This document shows, one piece after another, positions 40,697-50,298 of a stretch of DNA of 64,000 nt; the first letter of the stretch is position 1; each line of letters starts with the position of its first letter. Below the pieces are notes generated by a model. The model was not told the origin of the DNA and did no database searches. It saw only the letters and a program-made list of their open reading frames with translations. The translations under genes were made by a program, and so were the position numbers. This DNA is from an uncultured Methylophaga sp. (GTDB lineage Bacteria; Pseudomonadota; Gammaproteobacteria; GCF-002020875), in assembly GCA_937877715.1 (NCBI GenBank), contig CALEHW010000024.1, positions 1 through 64,000 on the forward strand. Reading direction: 5' to 3'.

Positions 40697-42097
40697 GTGG
40701 ATATTACTTTTTATGGTGCTGTAGAAGAGGTGACGGGTTCCTGTTATCTGATCAGGAACCAGGGCTACCATGTGCTGCTGGAGTGTGGATTGTTTCAGGG
40801 GATGCCAAAAACCGAGACACGCAACAGCGCCCCCTTCCCCTTTGAGCCCAACTCAATTGATGCAGTTATTCTGAGTCACGCTCATATTGACCACAGCGGG
40901 CGCCTCCCACTGCTGGTGAAGTCTGGTTACTCAGGGCCAATCTATACCCAGAAGGCAACACGGGATCTCTGTAATGTCATGTTGGCAGATTCTGCTTTTC
41001 TCAATGAGAAAGAGGCAGAGTGGGGGAACCGTAAACACGAGCGCAAGGGGCTGCCTCTGATCGAGCCACTCTACAACATGGAGGATGTAAGGCGCACCAT
41101 CACCCAGTTCAAGGGGCTGGACTATCATGAAGCACACGAGGTGGTCCCCGGGGTAAAGTTTATACTGCACGATGCGGGGCATATTCTGGGGGCATCAATT
41201 GTCGAGCTTCTGTTAAGTGAGGGAGGTATCGAGCGCAGATTGATATTTAGTGGTGACCTTGGGCAGAGGGGAGTGCCCATATTGCGTAACCCCGAGGTGG
41301 TCAGGGATGCAGATATTGTATTGATGGAGAGCACCTATGGCGACCGACTCCACCGCTCATGGAAGGAGACCCTGAAAGAGTTCAGGGATATTCTGCTGTC
41401 GGCAAAATACAGAAGGGGCAACATTCTTATTCCTGCATTTACCGTAGGAAGGACGCAGGAGATTCTCTATCTGTTCAGCAAATATTATCGTGAGTGGGGG
41501 CTGGATCGATGGCAGATTTTTCTGGATAGCCCGATGGCAATTGACTCCACAGAGATCTACTCGGCATATAGCGAGCTGTATGACCGGGAGGCGAGGGAGA
41601 TCAGTTCCGAGAGGGGGAATTTTTTCCACCTTCCGAATTTTCACCTTAGCAGAACCACAGAAGACTCCATGAAGCTGAATCAAATACGTTCTGGTGCCAT
41701 CATTATTGCTGGTAGTGGAATGTGCACAGGGGGCCGCATCAAGCACCACCTTAAACACAATCTATGGCGTCGGGACTGTCACCTTATTATCTCCGGGTTT
41801 CAGGCACAGGGGACAGTCGGGCGCTCCATTGTGGATGGGGCAAGGTTTATTCGACTATGGGGAGAGACCATAAAGGTGGTCGCCACAGTACACACTATTG
41901 GGGGGCTCTCAGCCCACGCAGACCAGCAGGGACTGTTAGCCTGGTACAGGCAGATTAATGGAACCCCACCAGTCGTCCTAGTCCATGGTGAGCCCGGGGC
42001 GCAGGGTGAGCTGAGACACCATCTGGAGAGCGAGATGGAGGCCAAGGTGGTGATTGCCAAGCCTGAAATGAGACTGGATCTATTGTCTCTATCTTGA
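40697..42097 (+). CDS. MBL-fold metallo-hydrolase with beta-CASP and RNA-specificity domains
   Basis: A protein of 466 residues in the beta-CASP group, whose members are mostly RNA endo- or exonucleases of the CPSF73/RNase J type. The metal site SHAHIDHSG is near residue 61, a further histidine lies in LHDAGHILGAS, and the aspartate is in FSGDLG. The beta-CASP region carries IPAFTVGRTQEIL, and the C-terminal RNA-specificity part has SGMCTGGRIKHHL and IGGLSAHADQQ. I prefer the GTG at 40697 (AGAGAGGG upstream) because the beta-lactamase strand starts there. An ATG at 40664 is an alternative. Confidence 0.9.
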   Translation: MDITFYGAVEEVTGSCYLIRNQGYHVLLECGLFQGMPKTETRNSAPFPFEPNSIDAVILSHAHIDHSGRLPLLVKSGYSGPIYTQKATRDLCNVMLADSAFLNEKEAEWGNRKHERKGLPLIEPLYNMEDVRRTITQFKGLDYHEAHEVVPGVKFILHDAGHILGASIVELLLSEGGIERRLIFSGDLGQRGVPILRNPEVVRDADIVLMESTYGDRLHRSWKETLKEFRDILLSAKYRRGNILIPAFTVGRTQEILYLFSKYYREWGLDRWQIFLDSPMAIDSTEIYSAYSELYDREAREISSERGNFFHLPNFHLSRTTEDSMKLNQIRSGAIIIAGSGMCTGGRIKHHLKHNLWRRDCHLIISGFQAQGTVGRSIVDGARFIRLWGETIKVVATVHTIGGLSAHADQQGLLAWYRQINGTPPVVLVHGEPGAQGELRHHLESEMEAKVVIAKPEMRLDLLSLS

Positions 42098-42107
42098 TCA
42101 GGGTGCC

Positions 42108-42320
42108 ATGAGGGCATCTGCAAGGGCGATCCTGTGGATATCCATCAGTGCTATTCTAACAGCCATCACACTTGTATTTCTGAGGCTGGTTAGGGTTGAT
42201 TACAGAGATCAGCCATTAAGAGACCTTGGTTATCTTGAAGTATTGCAGTCGATGTTCTCAGATGAGCATTTTCCAAACAGTGATTATGAAAAAATCAACA
42301 AAATGTTCACGGACCAATAA
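42108..42320 (+). CDS. Small predicted single-span membrane protein
   Basis: A 70-residue frame with an N-terminal membrane segment (about 7-26, AILWISISAILTAITLVFL) and a charged C-terminal half rich in Asp, Glu, Tyr and Lys. It begins 10 bases after the metallo-hydrolase stop with CAGGG upstream. No family recognised. Its position between the metallo-hydrolase and the P-type ATPase and its clear membrane/soluble split support a real gene, but chance is possible. Confidence 0.45.
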   Translation: MRASARAILWISISAILTAITLVFLRLVRVDYRDQPLRDLGYLEVLQSMFSDEHFPNSDYEKINKMFTDQ

Positions 42321-42443
42321 ATAGTAGTAGTGTCATCATCTCTTTTCTCGCTCATTTAAGTGGAGAATAGCCGAAAATAATCATTGGATATTTGTGATAG
42401 GTCTATTGTAATAGAGCAAAATCATATCAACAAAGGTATCAAT

Positions 42444-45290
42444 ATGAATGACGATTTTACATGGAGATTTGATGTTTCGGTCATCGAATGGTTGCTTCTT
42501 CTTGCTATATTAGTCCTTCTGTCCGTAGTGGCTGCTGTGATTACACGTCAATCACTCAGAGCATTCAGAAAAGTAAATGCTCATGCAGGTGAACCGGTTT
42601 TCGCATCAGAAAACTGGCATACTGAAAGCACAAATATAATCTTCGAATTACTTGAAACGACGCCAAGTGGGCTATCAAGAGAAGAGGCAAATATCCAACT
42701 TGCCAAATATGGCCCGAATCAACTCCCTGAACCAGGGACGCGTAGTCCCCTGGTGCGGTTTTTATACCAGTTCCACAATGTATTGATCTATGTGTTGATA
42801 GTAGCAAGTGCTATCACGGCCATGCTGGAGCATTGGGTGGATGCCAGTGTGATCCTTGGTGTGGTGCTTATCAATGCCGTGATCGGATTCGTGCAGGAGG
42901 GCAAGGCCGAGAATGCATTAAGAGCGATACGCCAGATGCTTTCTCCAAATGCAATGGTTATGCGTAATGGCCGACAAATAACAATACCGGCTGAAGAATT
43001 AGTGCCTGGCGATATCGTCTTGTTGCAATCAGGCGATAAGGTGCCAGCAGACCTGCGCTTGTTTCGAGTCAAAGGGCTGCAAGTACAGGAATCGGCACTA
43101 ACAGGTGAATCAGTGGCTGTGGAAAAGATCACTGATCCCGTTGCACAGGAGACAGTGATTGGCGATCGCCGCTGTATGGCCTATTCTGGCACCCTGGTCA
43201 CTCATGGACAGGGTGCTGGTATGGTGGTTGCGACCGGAGCGCAAACCGAGATTGGTCACATTAGTAGACTGGTATCGGAAGTGGAGTCGGTGATGACCCC
43301 TCTGTTACGCCAGATGGCCCAATTTGGCCGTTGGCTCACAGCTACCATTCTAGTGATCGCTGTGGCTATCTTTGTATTCGGTGTATTGCTTCGTGATTAT
43401 GTCATGGCTGAAATGTTTCTTGCCGCAGTAAGTTTGGCGGTTGCTGCAATCCCCGAAGGGCTACCTGCGATCATGACCATTACGCTGGCTATTGGCGTGC
43501 AGCGTATGGCTCGCCAAAATGCCATTATACGCGAACTTCCTGCTGTCGAGACACTAGGGGCGGTAACAGTCATTTGTTCAGATAAAACCGGCACCCTGAC
43601 ACGTAATGAAATGACCGTGCGTGCGATTGCAACCACCAACAATCGATTTGAGCTTGGCGGTACAGGCTACGATCCACACGGTGCGATATCGCTGGCGAAC
43701 AGAGATGTACTTCTGGAAGAACGCTCTCTTCTGCAGGAGGTAGTTCGAGCTGCGGTACTTTGTAATGATGCATCACTGGAACAGAATAATGGTAAATGGT
43801 TAGTTCATGGAGACCCTATGGAGGGTGCGTTGCTGGTGGCAGGTTTAAAAGCGGGGTTGGATATTGAGGTAGAGAGTAAACACTACCCGCGTACCGATCT
43901 CATCCCTTTTGAATCAGAGCACCGCTTTATGGCAACACTCCATCACAGTCACATGGGTGACGCTTTTATCTATCTTAAAGGTGCGCCTGAGTGTGTGTTG
44001 GAAATGTGTACTCATCAGAGAGCTGTTGATGATGATCAGCCTCTGAATAAAAAGCACTGGCTGGCACGTATTGAAGAAATGGCGCAGCAGGGTCAGCGAG
44101 TGCTGGCGATTGCGGTCAAGCCAGTACGAAATGACCAAATGGAGCTCAGCTTCAGTGATGTGGAAAATGATCTAACATTACTGGGCCTGTTTGGCCTGAT
44201 CGACCCCCCTCGCGAGGAGGCCATTGAGGCAGTGGAAAGCTGCGGTATGGCGGGTATCCGTGTGAAGATGATCACAGGTGATCACGCTGCCACCGCCCGT
44301 GCCATCGCCCGACAACTGAAACTCGTTAATGCCGATGATGTGCTCACTGGACAAGCACTGGAAGGAATGAGTGAGAATGAGTTGCGGCAACGCGTGCAGG
44401 ATGTTGATGTGTATGCGCGTGTCAATCCTGAACATAAGCTTCTTTTAGTAAAATTATTGCAGGAACAAGGGTTGATTGTGGCAATGACGGGTGATGGCGT
44501 AAATGATGCGCCGGCCTTGAAACGTGCCAACGTAGGTATCGCCATGGGCCACAATGGCACAGAAGCAGCCAAGGAAGCGGCTGAAATGGTCCTGGCCGAT
44601 GATAATTTCGCCTCAATTACCCATGCCGTGGAAGAGGGGCGCACCGTATATGACAACCTTAAAAAGGCCATCCTTTTTATTCTGCCAACTAATGGTGGCG
44701 AGGCACTGATCATCCTTGCCGCTATCTTGTTTGGTTTTCATCAACTACCCTTGACACCGGCACAAATTCTCTGGGTGAATATGGTGACGGCAGTTACTTT
44801 GGCTCTGTCGCTGGCATTTGAACCACCCGAGCAGAATGTCATGCGGCGACCTCCCCGCGATGCCCATGAACCTATGCTGACCCCACATCTTATTTGGCGC
44901 ATTGCCTTTGTTTCCGTCATTCTCATGAGTGGAACATTCGGGCTTTTTCTTTGGGAGAGGGAACAAGGTGTAAGTATCGAGCATGCACAAACTGTTGCTG
45001 TTAATACGCTGGTTATGTTCGAGATATTTTATTTATTTAATTCGCGTTATATCACGGCCCCGGTATTTAACTGGGCAGGGTTAACAGGTAACCGTTATGT
45101 GTTGATGGCTGTTGGAGTTCTTGTCATCTTTCAATTGGGTTTTACTTACCTTGCACCGATGCAATCCTTATTTGGAACGACTGCAATTGATTTCAATATA
45201 TGGTTACGCATACTGCTAGTCTCCTCCACTGTATTATTTTTGGTTGAGATGGAAAAACACTTTGTGCGGTATCTGGAACGAAACAGATAG
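42444..45290 (+). CDS. Cation-transporting P-type ATPase (P2A, PacL/calcium-pump type)
   Basis: An ion pump of 948 residues. It has the actuator motif TGES, the phosphorylation site DKTGTLT (Asp380), the KGAPE nucleotide-binding motif, [11 protein letters not shown] and ten hydrophobic segments in the core. The M4 sequence IPEGLPA with later NGGEA and MVTAVTLAL fits the P2 family that carries Ca2+, Mn2+ or Na+/K+. An extra N-terminal membrane segment (about residues 13-33) precedes the usual cation ATPase N-terminal domain. The ATG at 42444 has AAAGG upstream; an upstream ATG at 42384 is less likely. Confidence 0.92.
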   Translation: MNDDFTWRFDVSVIEWLLLLAILVLLSVVAAVITRQSLRAFRKVNAHAGEPVFASENWHTESTNIIFELLETTPSGLSREEANIQLAKYGPNQLPEPGTRSPLVRFLYQFHNVLIYVLIVASAITAMLEHWVDASVILGVVLINAVIGFVQEGKAENALRAIRQMLSPNAMVMRNGRQITIPAEELVPGDIVLLQSGDKVPADLRLFRVKGLQVQESALTGESVAVEKITDPVAQETVIGDRRCMAYSGTLVTHGQGAGMVVATGAQTEIGHISRLVSEVESVMTPLLRQMAQFGRWLTATILVIAVAIFVFGVLLRDYVMAEMFLAAVSLAVAAIPEGLPAIMTITLAIGVQRMARQNAIIRELPAVETLGAVTVICSDKTGTLTRNEMTVRAIATTNNRFELGGTGYDPHGAISLANRDVLLEERSLLQEVVRAAVLCNDASLEQNNGKWLVHGDPMEGALLVAGLKAGLDIEVESKHYPRTDLIPFESEHRFMATLHHSHMGDAFIYLKGAPECVLEMCTHQRAVDDDQPLNKKHWLARIEEMAQQGQRVLAIAVKPVRNDQMELSFSDVENDLTLLGLFGLIDPPREEAIEAVESCGMAGIRVKMITGDHAATARAIARQLKLVNADDVLTGQALEGMSENELRQRVQDVDVYARVNPEHKLLLVKLLQEQGLIVAMTGDGVNDAPALKRANVGIAMGHNGTEAAKEAAEMVLADDNFASITHAVEEGRTVYDNLKKAILFILPTNGGEALIILAAILFGFHQLPLTPAQILWVNMVTAVTLALSLAFEPPEQNVMRRPPRDAHEPMLTPHLIWRIAFVSVILMSGTFGLFLWEREQGVSIEHAQTVAVNTLVMFEIFYLFNSRYITAPVFNWAGLTGNRYVLMAVGVLVIFQLGFTYLAPMQSLFGTTAIDFNIWLRILLVSSTVLFLVEMEKHFVRYLERNR

Positions 45291-45374
45291 GAATTAAATT
45301 GGCGATATTCCTTCTATCGAACTGGAAAAGGAGTATTCTCAATAACCGGAAGAGTCAGCTATGGTGGCTTGACT

Positions 45375-45399
45375 CAAACCAAACCAAACCAAACCAAAC
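45375..45399. repeat. Pentanucleotide tandem repeat (CAAAC)5
   Basis: Five perfect copies of CAAAC lie 29 bases before the GTG at 45428. They fall inside the open frame if translation begins at the TTG at 45299. Because the unit is not a multiple of three, gain or loss of a copy would shift that frame. If the GTG is used, it would only change leader length. Confidence 0.9.
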
Positions 45400-45427
45400 G
45401 GTTTCCGACAAACCCGGGGGGATTCAC

Positions 45428-46765
45428 GTGAAAAGATCTGATGCTACGCTGCCCACATTAGATGCAGAAAAGCGGGCTAATAGATATAGCTGGATATTTG
45501 CGGGGGTATGGACCGTTGTGATCGCCATGCTGTTGTACTGGAATATTCAAATGATCCGGGAGCATACCCGGAATCTTGCTATCAACAAAGCCCGTGCAAA
45601 TTTCAATAAGGATCAGGCTTTTCGTTTTTGGGCATCAAAACATGGTGGGGTCTATGTGCCGGCTACTGAGCACACTCCTCCCAGCCCCTACCTTGAACAT
45701 ATTCCAGACCGTGATATTGAGACCCCTTCCGGGAAGCAGCTCACACTGATGAATCCCGCATACATGATTCGTCAGCTCAATGAAGATTTTGGTGAGCTGT
45801 TTGGTGTACATGGGCATATCACCAGCCTCCTGTTGCATCGGCCAGAGAATATGCCGGATGAGTGGGAGCGTGCCGCCCTGTTGCAGTTTGAGCAAGGCAT
45901 AAAGGAAATCAGTGAGTTCACTACCCTCGACGGCCAACCATATTTACGTTTAATGCAGCCGATGTATACAAGTGAGGGGTGTCTGAAGTGTCATAGCTAT
46001 CAAGGATACAAGATTGGTGATGTGCGTGGTGGCGTGAGTGTTTCGGTACCAATACAGAACTATCTTAATGAAGAGCGGCGGCAGACTCAGGTGAATATAC
46101 GTTCCTTTGGTGTAGTTTGGCTGCTGGGATTGCTGGGGCTGTACGGTGGCAGCAGGCGTTTGCGAGCAAGTGAGCTGAAGCGAGAAAAAATATTGGTGCA
46201 AACTATTGAGATGATCATTGCAACAGTTGAAAAACGAGATCCTTATACTGCAGGTCATCAGTTTAAGGTGGCTGCCTTGGTAGAATCTATTGCACATGAT
46301 ATGAGGTTGCCTGCACAACAGATCGAAGGGCTACGTTTCGGTGCCACTATTCATGATATTGGCAAGATATTTGTTCCATCATTAATTCTTAACCAGACTG
46401 GAAAGCTGACAGAGGCTGAATTCCAGAAAATCAAGATTCACCCAAAATCGGGTTATGATGTTGTTAACAAGATGGATTTTCCGTGGCCAGCGGCACAAAT
46501 GATCTACCAGCATCATGAAAGGCTGGACGGCTCTGGTTATCCATGTGGCATTAAGGGGGATGAAATTCTGCTGGAGGCCAAAATTCTGGCAGTTGCCGAT
46601 GTGATTGATGCAATGATATCAGATCGTCCATACAGAAAAGGGTTGACAGTGGAGGATGTGCTGCAGGAAATCACACAAGGAAGAGGCAAGCTCTATGATG
46701 AGGTAGTGGTTGATGCTGCTGTTAGGCTTATTAAATTGGGACTCCTTGATCGATACTTCGACTAA
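45428..46765 (+). CDS. Haem-type (Tll0287-like/DUF3365) sensor HD-GYP c-di-GMP phosphodiesterase
   Basis: A membrane signalling protein of 445 residues. A first membrane segment (about 20-40) is followed by a periplasmic DUF3365/Tll0287-type domain with a c-type haem motif C-x2-C-H (Cys185, in EGCLKCHSYQG). A second segment (about 227-245) leads to an HD-GYP domain with the metal dyad in IHDIGKIFVPS (about 308-313) and GSGYP near 368. It probably degrades c-di-GMP in response to redox state or a gas. The GTG at 45428 follows a GGGGG site. A TTG at 45299 with AGGA upstream, eight bases after the ATPase stop, would add 43 residues that include the CAAAC tract. Confidence 0.88.
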   Translation: MKRSDATLPTLDAEKRANRYSWIFAGVWTVVIAMLLYWNIQMIREHTRNLAINKARANFNKDQAFRFWASKHGGVYVPATEHTPPSPYLEHIPDRDIETPSGKQLTLMNPAYMIRQLNEDFGELFGVHGHITSLLLHRPENMPDEWERAALLQFEQGIKEISEFTTLDGQPYLRLMQPMYTSEGCLKCHSYQGYKIGDVRGGVSVSVPIQNYLNEERRQTQVNIRSFGVVWLLGLLGLYGGSRRLRASELKREKILVQTIEMIIATVEKRDPYTAGHQFKVAALVESIAHDMRLPAQQIEGLRFGATIHDIGKIFVPSLILNQTGKLTEAEFQKIKIHPKSGYDVVNKMDFPWPAAQMIYQHHERLDGSGYPCGIKGDEILLEAKILAVADVIDAMISDRPYRKGLTVEDVLQEITQGRGKLYDEVVVDAAVRLIKLGLLDRYFD

Positions 46766-46795
46766 TTGATCAGCTCTTAATGTTTCGCCAATCTG

Positions 46796-46825
46796 TTGAT
46801 GTTGGTCTATAGTCCAAGGTATAGA
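46796..46825 (+). promoter_or_regulatory. Possible sigma70-type promoter for the binding protein and GGDEF/HD-GYP pair
   Basis: TTGATG (46796-46801) and TATAGA (46820-46825) are 18 bases apart, 34 bases before the start at 46860. A moderate match found by eye. Confidence 0.35.
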
Positions 46826-46859
46826 TTGCATTTATGGAACGGCAGATAGGAGAAACTGA

Positions 46860-47864
46860 ATGTTTAGAAATGGATTGATATTGAGCTTTGTGCTTATCCT
46901 CGCAGTAGCGGTTATTTTTTGGCCAGTGTTTGATAAACAGGAATCTGAGCCTGTTTATACTGTAACACCGGTCATAATTGGAGCAGAAACCAGTCTGCTT
47001 ACGACACCGATATGGGTCGCAGAGGAGAAGGGATACTTTCTTGAAGAGGGTGTAGAGGCAATCATCAAGCCTTTTGACTCTGGAAAAGCCTCTTTTGAGG
47101 CGATGCTAAAAGGAGAGGTTGACCTCTCAACTGTTGCGCCTACCCCTATTATGTTCAATAGCTTCAGGCGTGATGATTTCTCGATTATTGCCTCCTTTGT
47201 ATACTCCCATGATGATGTAAAAGTAATCGCTCGCAAGGATAGTGGAATTAAAACAGCCAATGATTTGAGGGGTAAGCGTATTGGCATTAGATTTGGAACC
47301 ACAGGCCAGTTTTTCCTGGCTGCCTATCTTGATTATAACGGTATTGGGGCAGAGCAGATCGAGGCAGTGGATATTGCACCCTACAAGCTTCCCAAGGCAT
47401 TGGAGGTCGGCCAGGTGGATGCAATTATTGTCTGGGAGCCTCATGCCAGAAATGCACAAATACTGCTAGGACAGCAGGCAGTTCGTCTGCCCAGTTCACA
47501 GATCTACAAGGAATATTTTAATTTAATGGCAGGCAGGATGTTCACGCAAAATAATTCCGAGCTCTTGGAGCGGATATTGCGCGCTATACACAAGGCGAGC
47601 ATCTATGCGAAGAATAATCCATTGGAGGCGCAAGCCATCATTACAGAGAAACTTGGATTGCCCCCTAATCTGGCAACCAGTTTATGGGATGAATTTTATT
47701 TTGGCCTCTCTATGGATCAATCTCTTCTACTGGTACTGAAGAGTGAGGCTCGTTGGGCCATGGAGAGTGGGCTGGTGGAGAGTAGCAAGATTCCTGACTA
47801 CCATAATTACTTTTACCATGATGCCATTAAGGTGGTTGCTCCACATAATTTAAACATCTTTTAA
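46860..47864 (+). CDS. Membrane-tethered solute-binding protein, NMT1/SsuA type
   Basis: A periplasmic binding protein of 334 residues resembling those for nitrate, taurine, sulfonates and thiamine precursors (NMT1/SsuA). Markers are TTPIWVAEEKGYFLEEGVEAIIKPF, GEVDLSTVAPTP, ANDLRGKRIGIRFGTTGQFFL and VGQVDAIIVWEPHA. The N-terminal hydrophobic segment (about 5-23) has no cleavage site or lipobox I can see and may act as an anchor. No permease or ATPase of this family is in the window. The next gene, a GGDEF/HD-GYP sensor, begins 13 bases later. AGGAGAAA precedes the ATG. Confidence 0.87.
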   Translation: MFRNGLILSFVLILAVAVIFWPVFDKQESEPVYTVTPVIIGAETSLLTTPIWVAEEKGYFLEEGVEAIIKPFDSGKASFEAMLKGEVDLSTVAPTPIMFNSFRRDDFSIIASFVYSHDDVKVIARKDSGIKTANDLRGKRIGIRFGTTGQFFLAAYLDYNGIGAEQIEAVDIAPYKLPKALEVGQVDAIIVWEPHARNAQILLGQQAVRLPSSQIYKEYFNLMAGRMFTQNNSELLERILRAIHKASIYAKNNPLEAQAIITEKLGLPPNLATSLWDEFYFGLSMDQSLLLVLKSEARWAMESGLVESSKIPDYHNYFYHDAIKVVAPHNLNIF

Positions 47865-47877
47865 TAGTAATCTGGCC

Positions 47878-50271
47878 ATGCAATCCTCCCCCCCCCCCTC
47901 ATCACACATTCTGGATGGTGATATGGAGAAGAGGATCCATGCAATGGGATTGATGGTGCAGAGGGTAAGTTACAGGAAAGTATCCCTGATTGTCGGCCTG
48001 CTATTATTGTTGGTTGCTGTTGTTGGGCAATTTACTGTCACATTGATCATGAGGTATGAGGCTGGTGAATTGAGGGAAAAGCTTAACGGTACAGTAGATG
48101 TCTCCATCAATGGCTTGATCAACTGGGCTCATCATCAAAAACATGTTATCGAAATGGCGGCAGATCATCCAAAGGTTGTTGGTTTTGTTGAGAAACACAT
48201 TGCAGATCATCACGGTTCTTCCAAGCCGCAACCACATGATGGCCACTATGATGATTCCCGATCCATAATTAAATTGCTTGAGTCTTTGATTCATGAGGAG
48301 GGGTACATTGGGTTTTCGATATTCACCCCGGATATGAGACGTATTCTGGATTACAGGGAAGGCACCACATACAAAGTGTTGCCAGCCTATTCTCATCCAT
48401 ATGCCAAACGTGCCCTTTCCGGTGAGACATTTATCTCACCCCCGACACTCTTTGATACCAGAGATAGATATTGGCCAATGTATTTGCCGAAAAATATTCC
48501 ATCCCTGTTCACCCTGTCACCCATCAAGGATAGTGAGGGAAAGGTCATTGCTGCCATATCCTTTCATCTCTCCCCCTATAAAGGTTGGACATCTGTAGTC
48601 TCCTCAGCAAGATATGGCAGCTCTGCTAAGATATATCTGGTTGATCGCAATGGGGCAATGATCAGTGAGAGTCGTTTTCTGGACGATCTGAAAGGATTGG
48701 GGTTGGTCTTGGAAGGGAGAAACAGTGCCATAGGAATTACTGTTAAACCCCCTCCGGTGGCTGATGGTCATGCACCATCATTGACTGTTGCGGCCCGTAG
48801 TCTCTCTCAAAACATGCGTGGTCACAGCGTTCTTTCCCCATACCCGGACTATAGAGGGGTTTCTGTGGTTGGTTCATGGCGCTGGATAGAGGAGCTTGGG
48901 GTTGGTGTTATCTCTGAGCTTGACTATAAGGATGGTTTTAGTTGGGTTCTACGAATACAGAAAATTTATTGGTCAACAGTAATTGTCACAGCTCTTCTGG
49001 TGCTGTTGTTTATTAGTTATTTCTACGTCACCACTCAATTTTTAGAAAAGGGAGTGCAGCATGAACGACTACGTCGTCTCAAGGCTGAGCAGGATTGGGA
49101 GATTGCTCGTCATGATTCAACACATGACCTATTGACAGCGCTTCCCAATCGAATCTTATTTGTGGAGATTGGCAGACAGATTCTTAAACGTGCATCCAGG
49201 GCTGGTTATCCTGCCTGTCTGCTGTTTATGGATCTGGATAGATTCAAGTTGGTTAATGATGTTTATGGACATATTGTGGGGGACAGAGTCCTTAAAGAAG
49301 CTGCTCACAGGATGGGTCGAGAGGTACGCGAATCTGATGTTCTCTGTCGGTGGGGTGGGGATGAGTTCCTGATGCTTCTTGAGAATTGCGGACCAAACAA
49401 AAAGGTATCCGAGTTGGCTAACAAAATCATCTCCTCAGTCTCGGCCCCGTACTATATTAATGAATTGGAGCTTGAGATTGGCCTCACTATAGGTATCGGC
49501 TGTTTTCCAGTGGATGGACATTGGGTAAATGATTTGATCCGACATGCTGATGTTGCAATGTACAACGCCAAGAAACAATATAGAGGCACCCATAATTTCT
49601 TCAATAAAGAGATGCTTGTAGAAAATAAAGCATCACTGGAAACCGAGAAATCCCTGCTGTTTCGCCATGCAATGACAGAGGCAGAAAAACAGAGAAATGA
49701 TCTTTTGCTCCAGGTTATTGAATCACTAAGTCTCGCTATTGACCAACGTGACTCGTATACCGCTAACCACCAGAAGAGAGTTTCGGATGTTGCGGTCAAT
49801 ATTGCCAGTGATCTTGGTCTGTCAGCATCACAGATTGAGGGGGTACGGTTTGGAGGGTTACTCCATGATATTGGCAAGAATGGTATCCCAACAGAGGTTT
49901 TGCACAAGGTCACAGCATTGAGTGAACATGATCTGGCAGTTATGCATGAACACCCCATGTCTGGTTTCAGGATTTTAGAGGGAATTAACTTCCCGTGGCC
50001 AATTGCAGACATAGTGCTGCAACATCAGGAACGGCTGGATGGGTCAGGTTATCCATATGGTCTAAAAGGGGATGAAATTTTGCTAGAGGCGAGAATCCTG
50101 GCGGTAGCTGATACTATTGATGCAATGACATCAGATCGTCCATATCGTCCTGCATTGGAGCTTGAGGTAGCACTGTCTGAACTCAGAGAGAAGCGGGGGA
50201 TATTGTATGATGCCGACGTAGTAGATGCGGCTATAAGAGTATGTGAGAAGATGAATGGTATATCCGCATAA
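47878..50271 (+). CDS. Membrane GGDEF / HD-GYP c-di-GMP signalling protein
   Basis: A 797-residue sensor. A membrane segment (about 33-56) is followed by a periplasmic region of some 300 residues that looks like a double CACHE domain, then a second segment (about 361-383). The GGDEF domain has an intact GGDEF at 493-497 with an inhibitory RxxD site five residues before it. The HD-GYP domain has LHDIGKNGIP (HD near 663) and GSGYP near 721. Synthase and phosphodiesterase motifs are both complete. An eleven-C run lies in codons 4-8. Weak ribosome sites leave later ATGs at 47923, 47944 and 47953 possible as starts. Confidence 0.92.
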   Translation: MQSSPPPSSHILDGDMEKRIHAMGLMVQRVSYRKVSLIVGLLLLLVAVVGQFTVTLIMRYEAGELREKLNGTVDVSINGLINWAHHQKHVIEMAADHPKVVGFVEKHIADHHGSSKPQPHDGHYDDSRSIIKLLESLIHEEGYIGFSIFTPDMRRILDYREGTTYKVLPAYSHPYAKRALSGETFISPPTLFDTRDRYWPMYLPKNIPSLFTLSPIKDSEGKVIAAISFHLSPYKGWTSVVSSARYGSSAKIYLVDRNGAMISESRFLDDLKGLGLVLEGRNSAIGITVKPPPVADGHAPSLTVAARSLSQNMRGHSVLSPYPDYRGVSVVGSWRWIEELGVGVISELDYKDGFSWVLRIQKIYWSTVIVTALLVLLFISYFYVTTQFLEKGVQHERLRRLKAEQDWEIARHDSTHDLLTALPNRILFVEIGRQILKRASRAGYPACLLFMDLDRFKLVNDVYGHIVGDRVLKEAAHRMGREVRESDVLCRWGGDEFLMLLENCGPNKKVSELANKIISSVSAPYYINELELEIGLTIGIGCFPVDGHWVNDLIRHADVAMYNAKKQYRGTHNFFNKEMLVENKASLETEKSLLFRHAMTEAEKQRNDLLLQVIESLSLAIDQRDSYTANHQKRVSDVAVNIASDLGLSASQIEGVRFGGLLHDIGKNGIPTEVLHKVTALSEHDLAVMHEHPMSGFRILEGINFPWPIADIVLQHQERLDGSGYPYGLKGDEILLEARILAVADTIDAMTSDRPYRPALELEVALSELREKRGILYDADVVDAAIRVCEKMNGISA
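47888..47898. repeat. Homopolymeric C tract (C11) in the first codons of the GGDEF/HD-GYP gene
   Basis: Eleven consecutive C residues begin eight bases after the ATG at 47878. Losing one C would lead to a stop at 47951-47953, and gaining one to a stop at 47919-47921. Each stop lies next to an in-frame ATG (47953 and 47923). Confidence 0.9.
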
Positions 50272-50298
50272 TGGAAGTATTAATCGCTCCAAAAGTTA

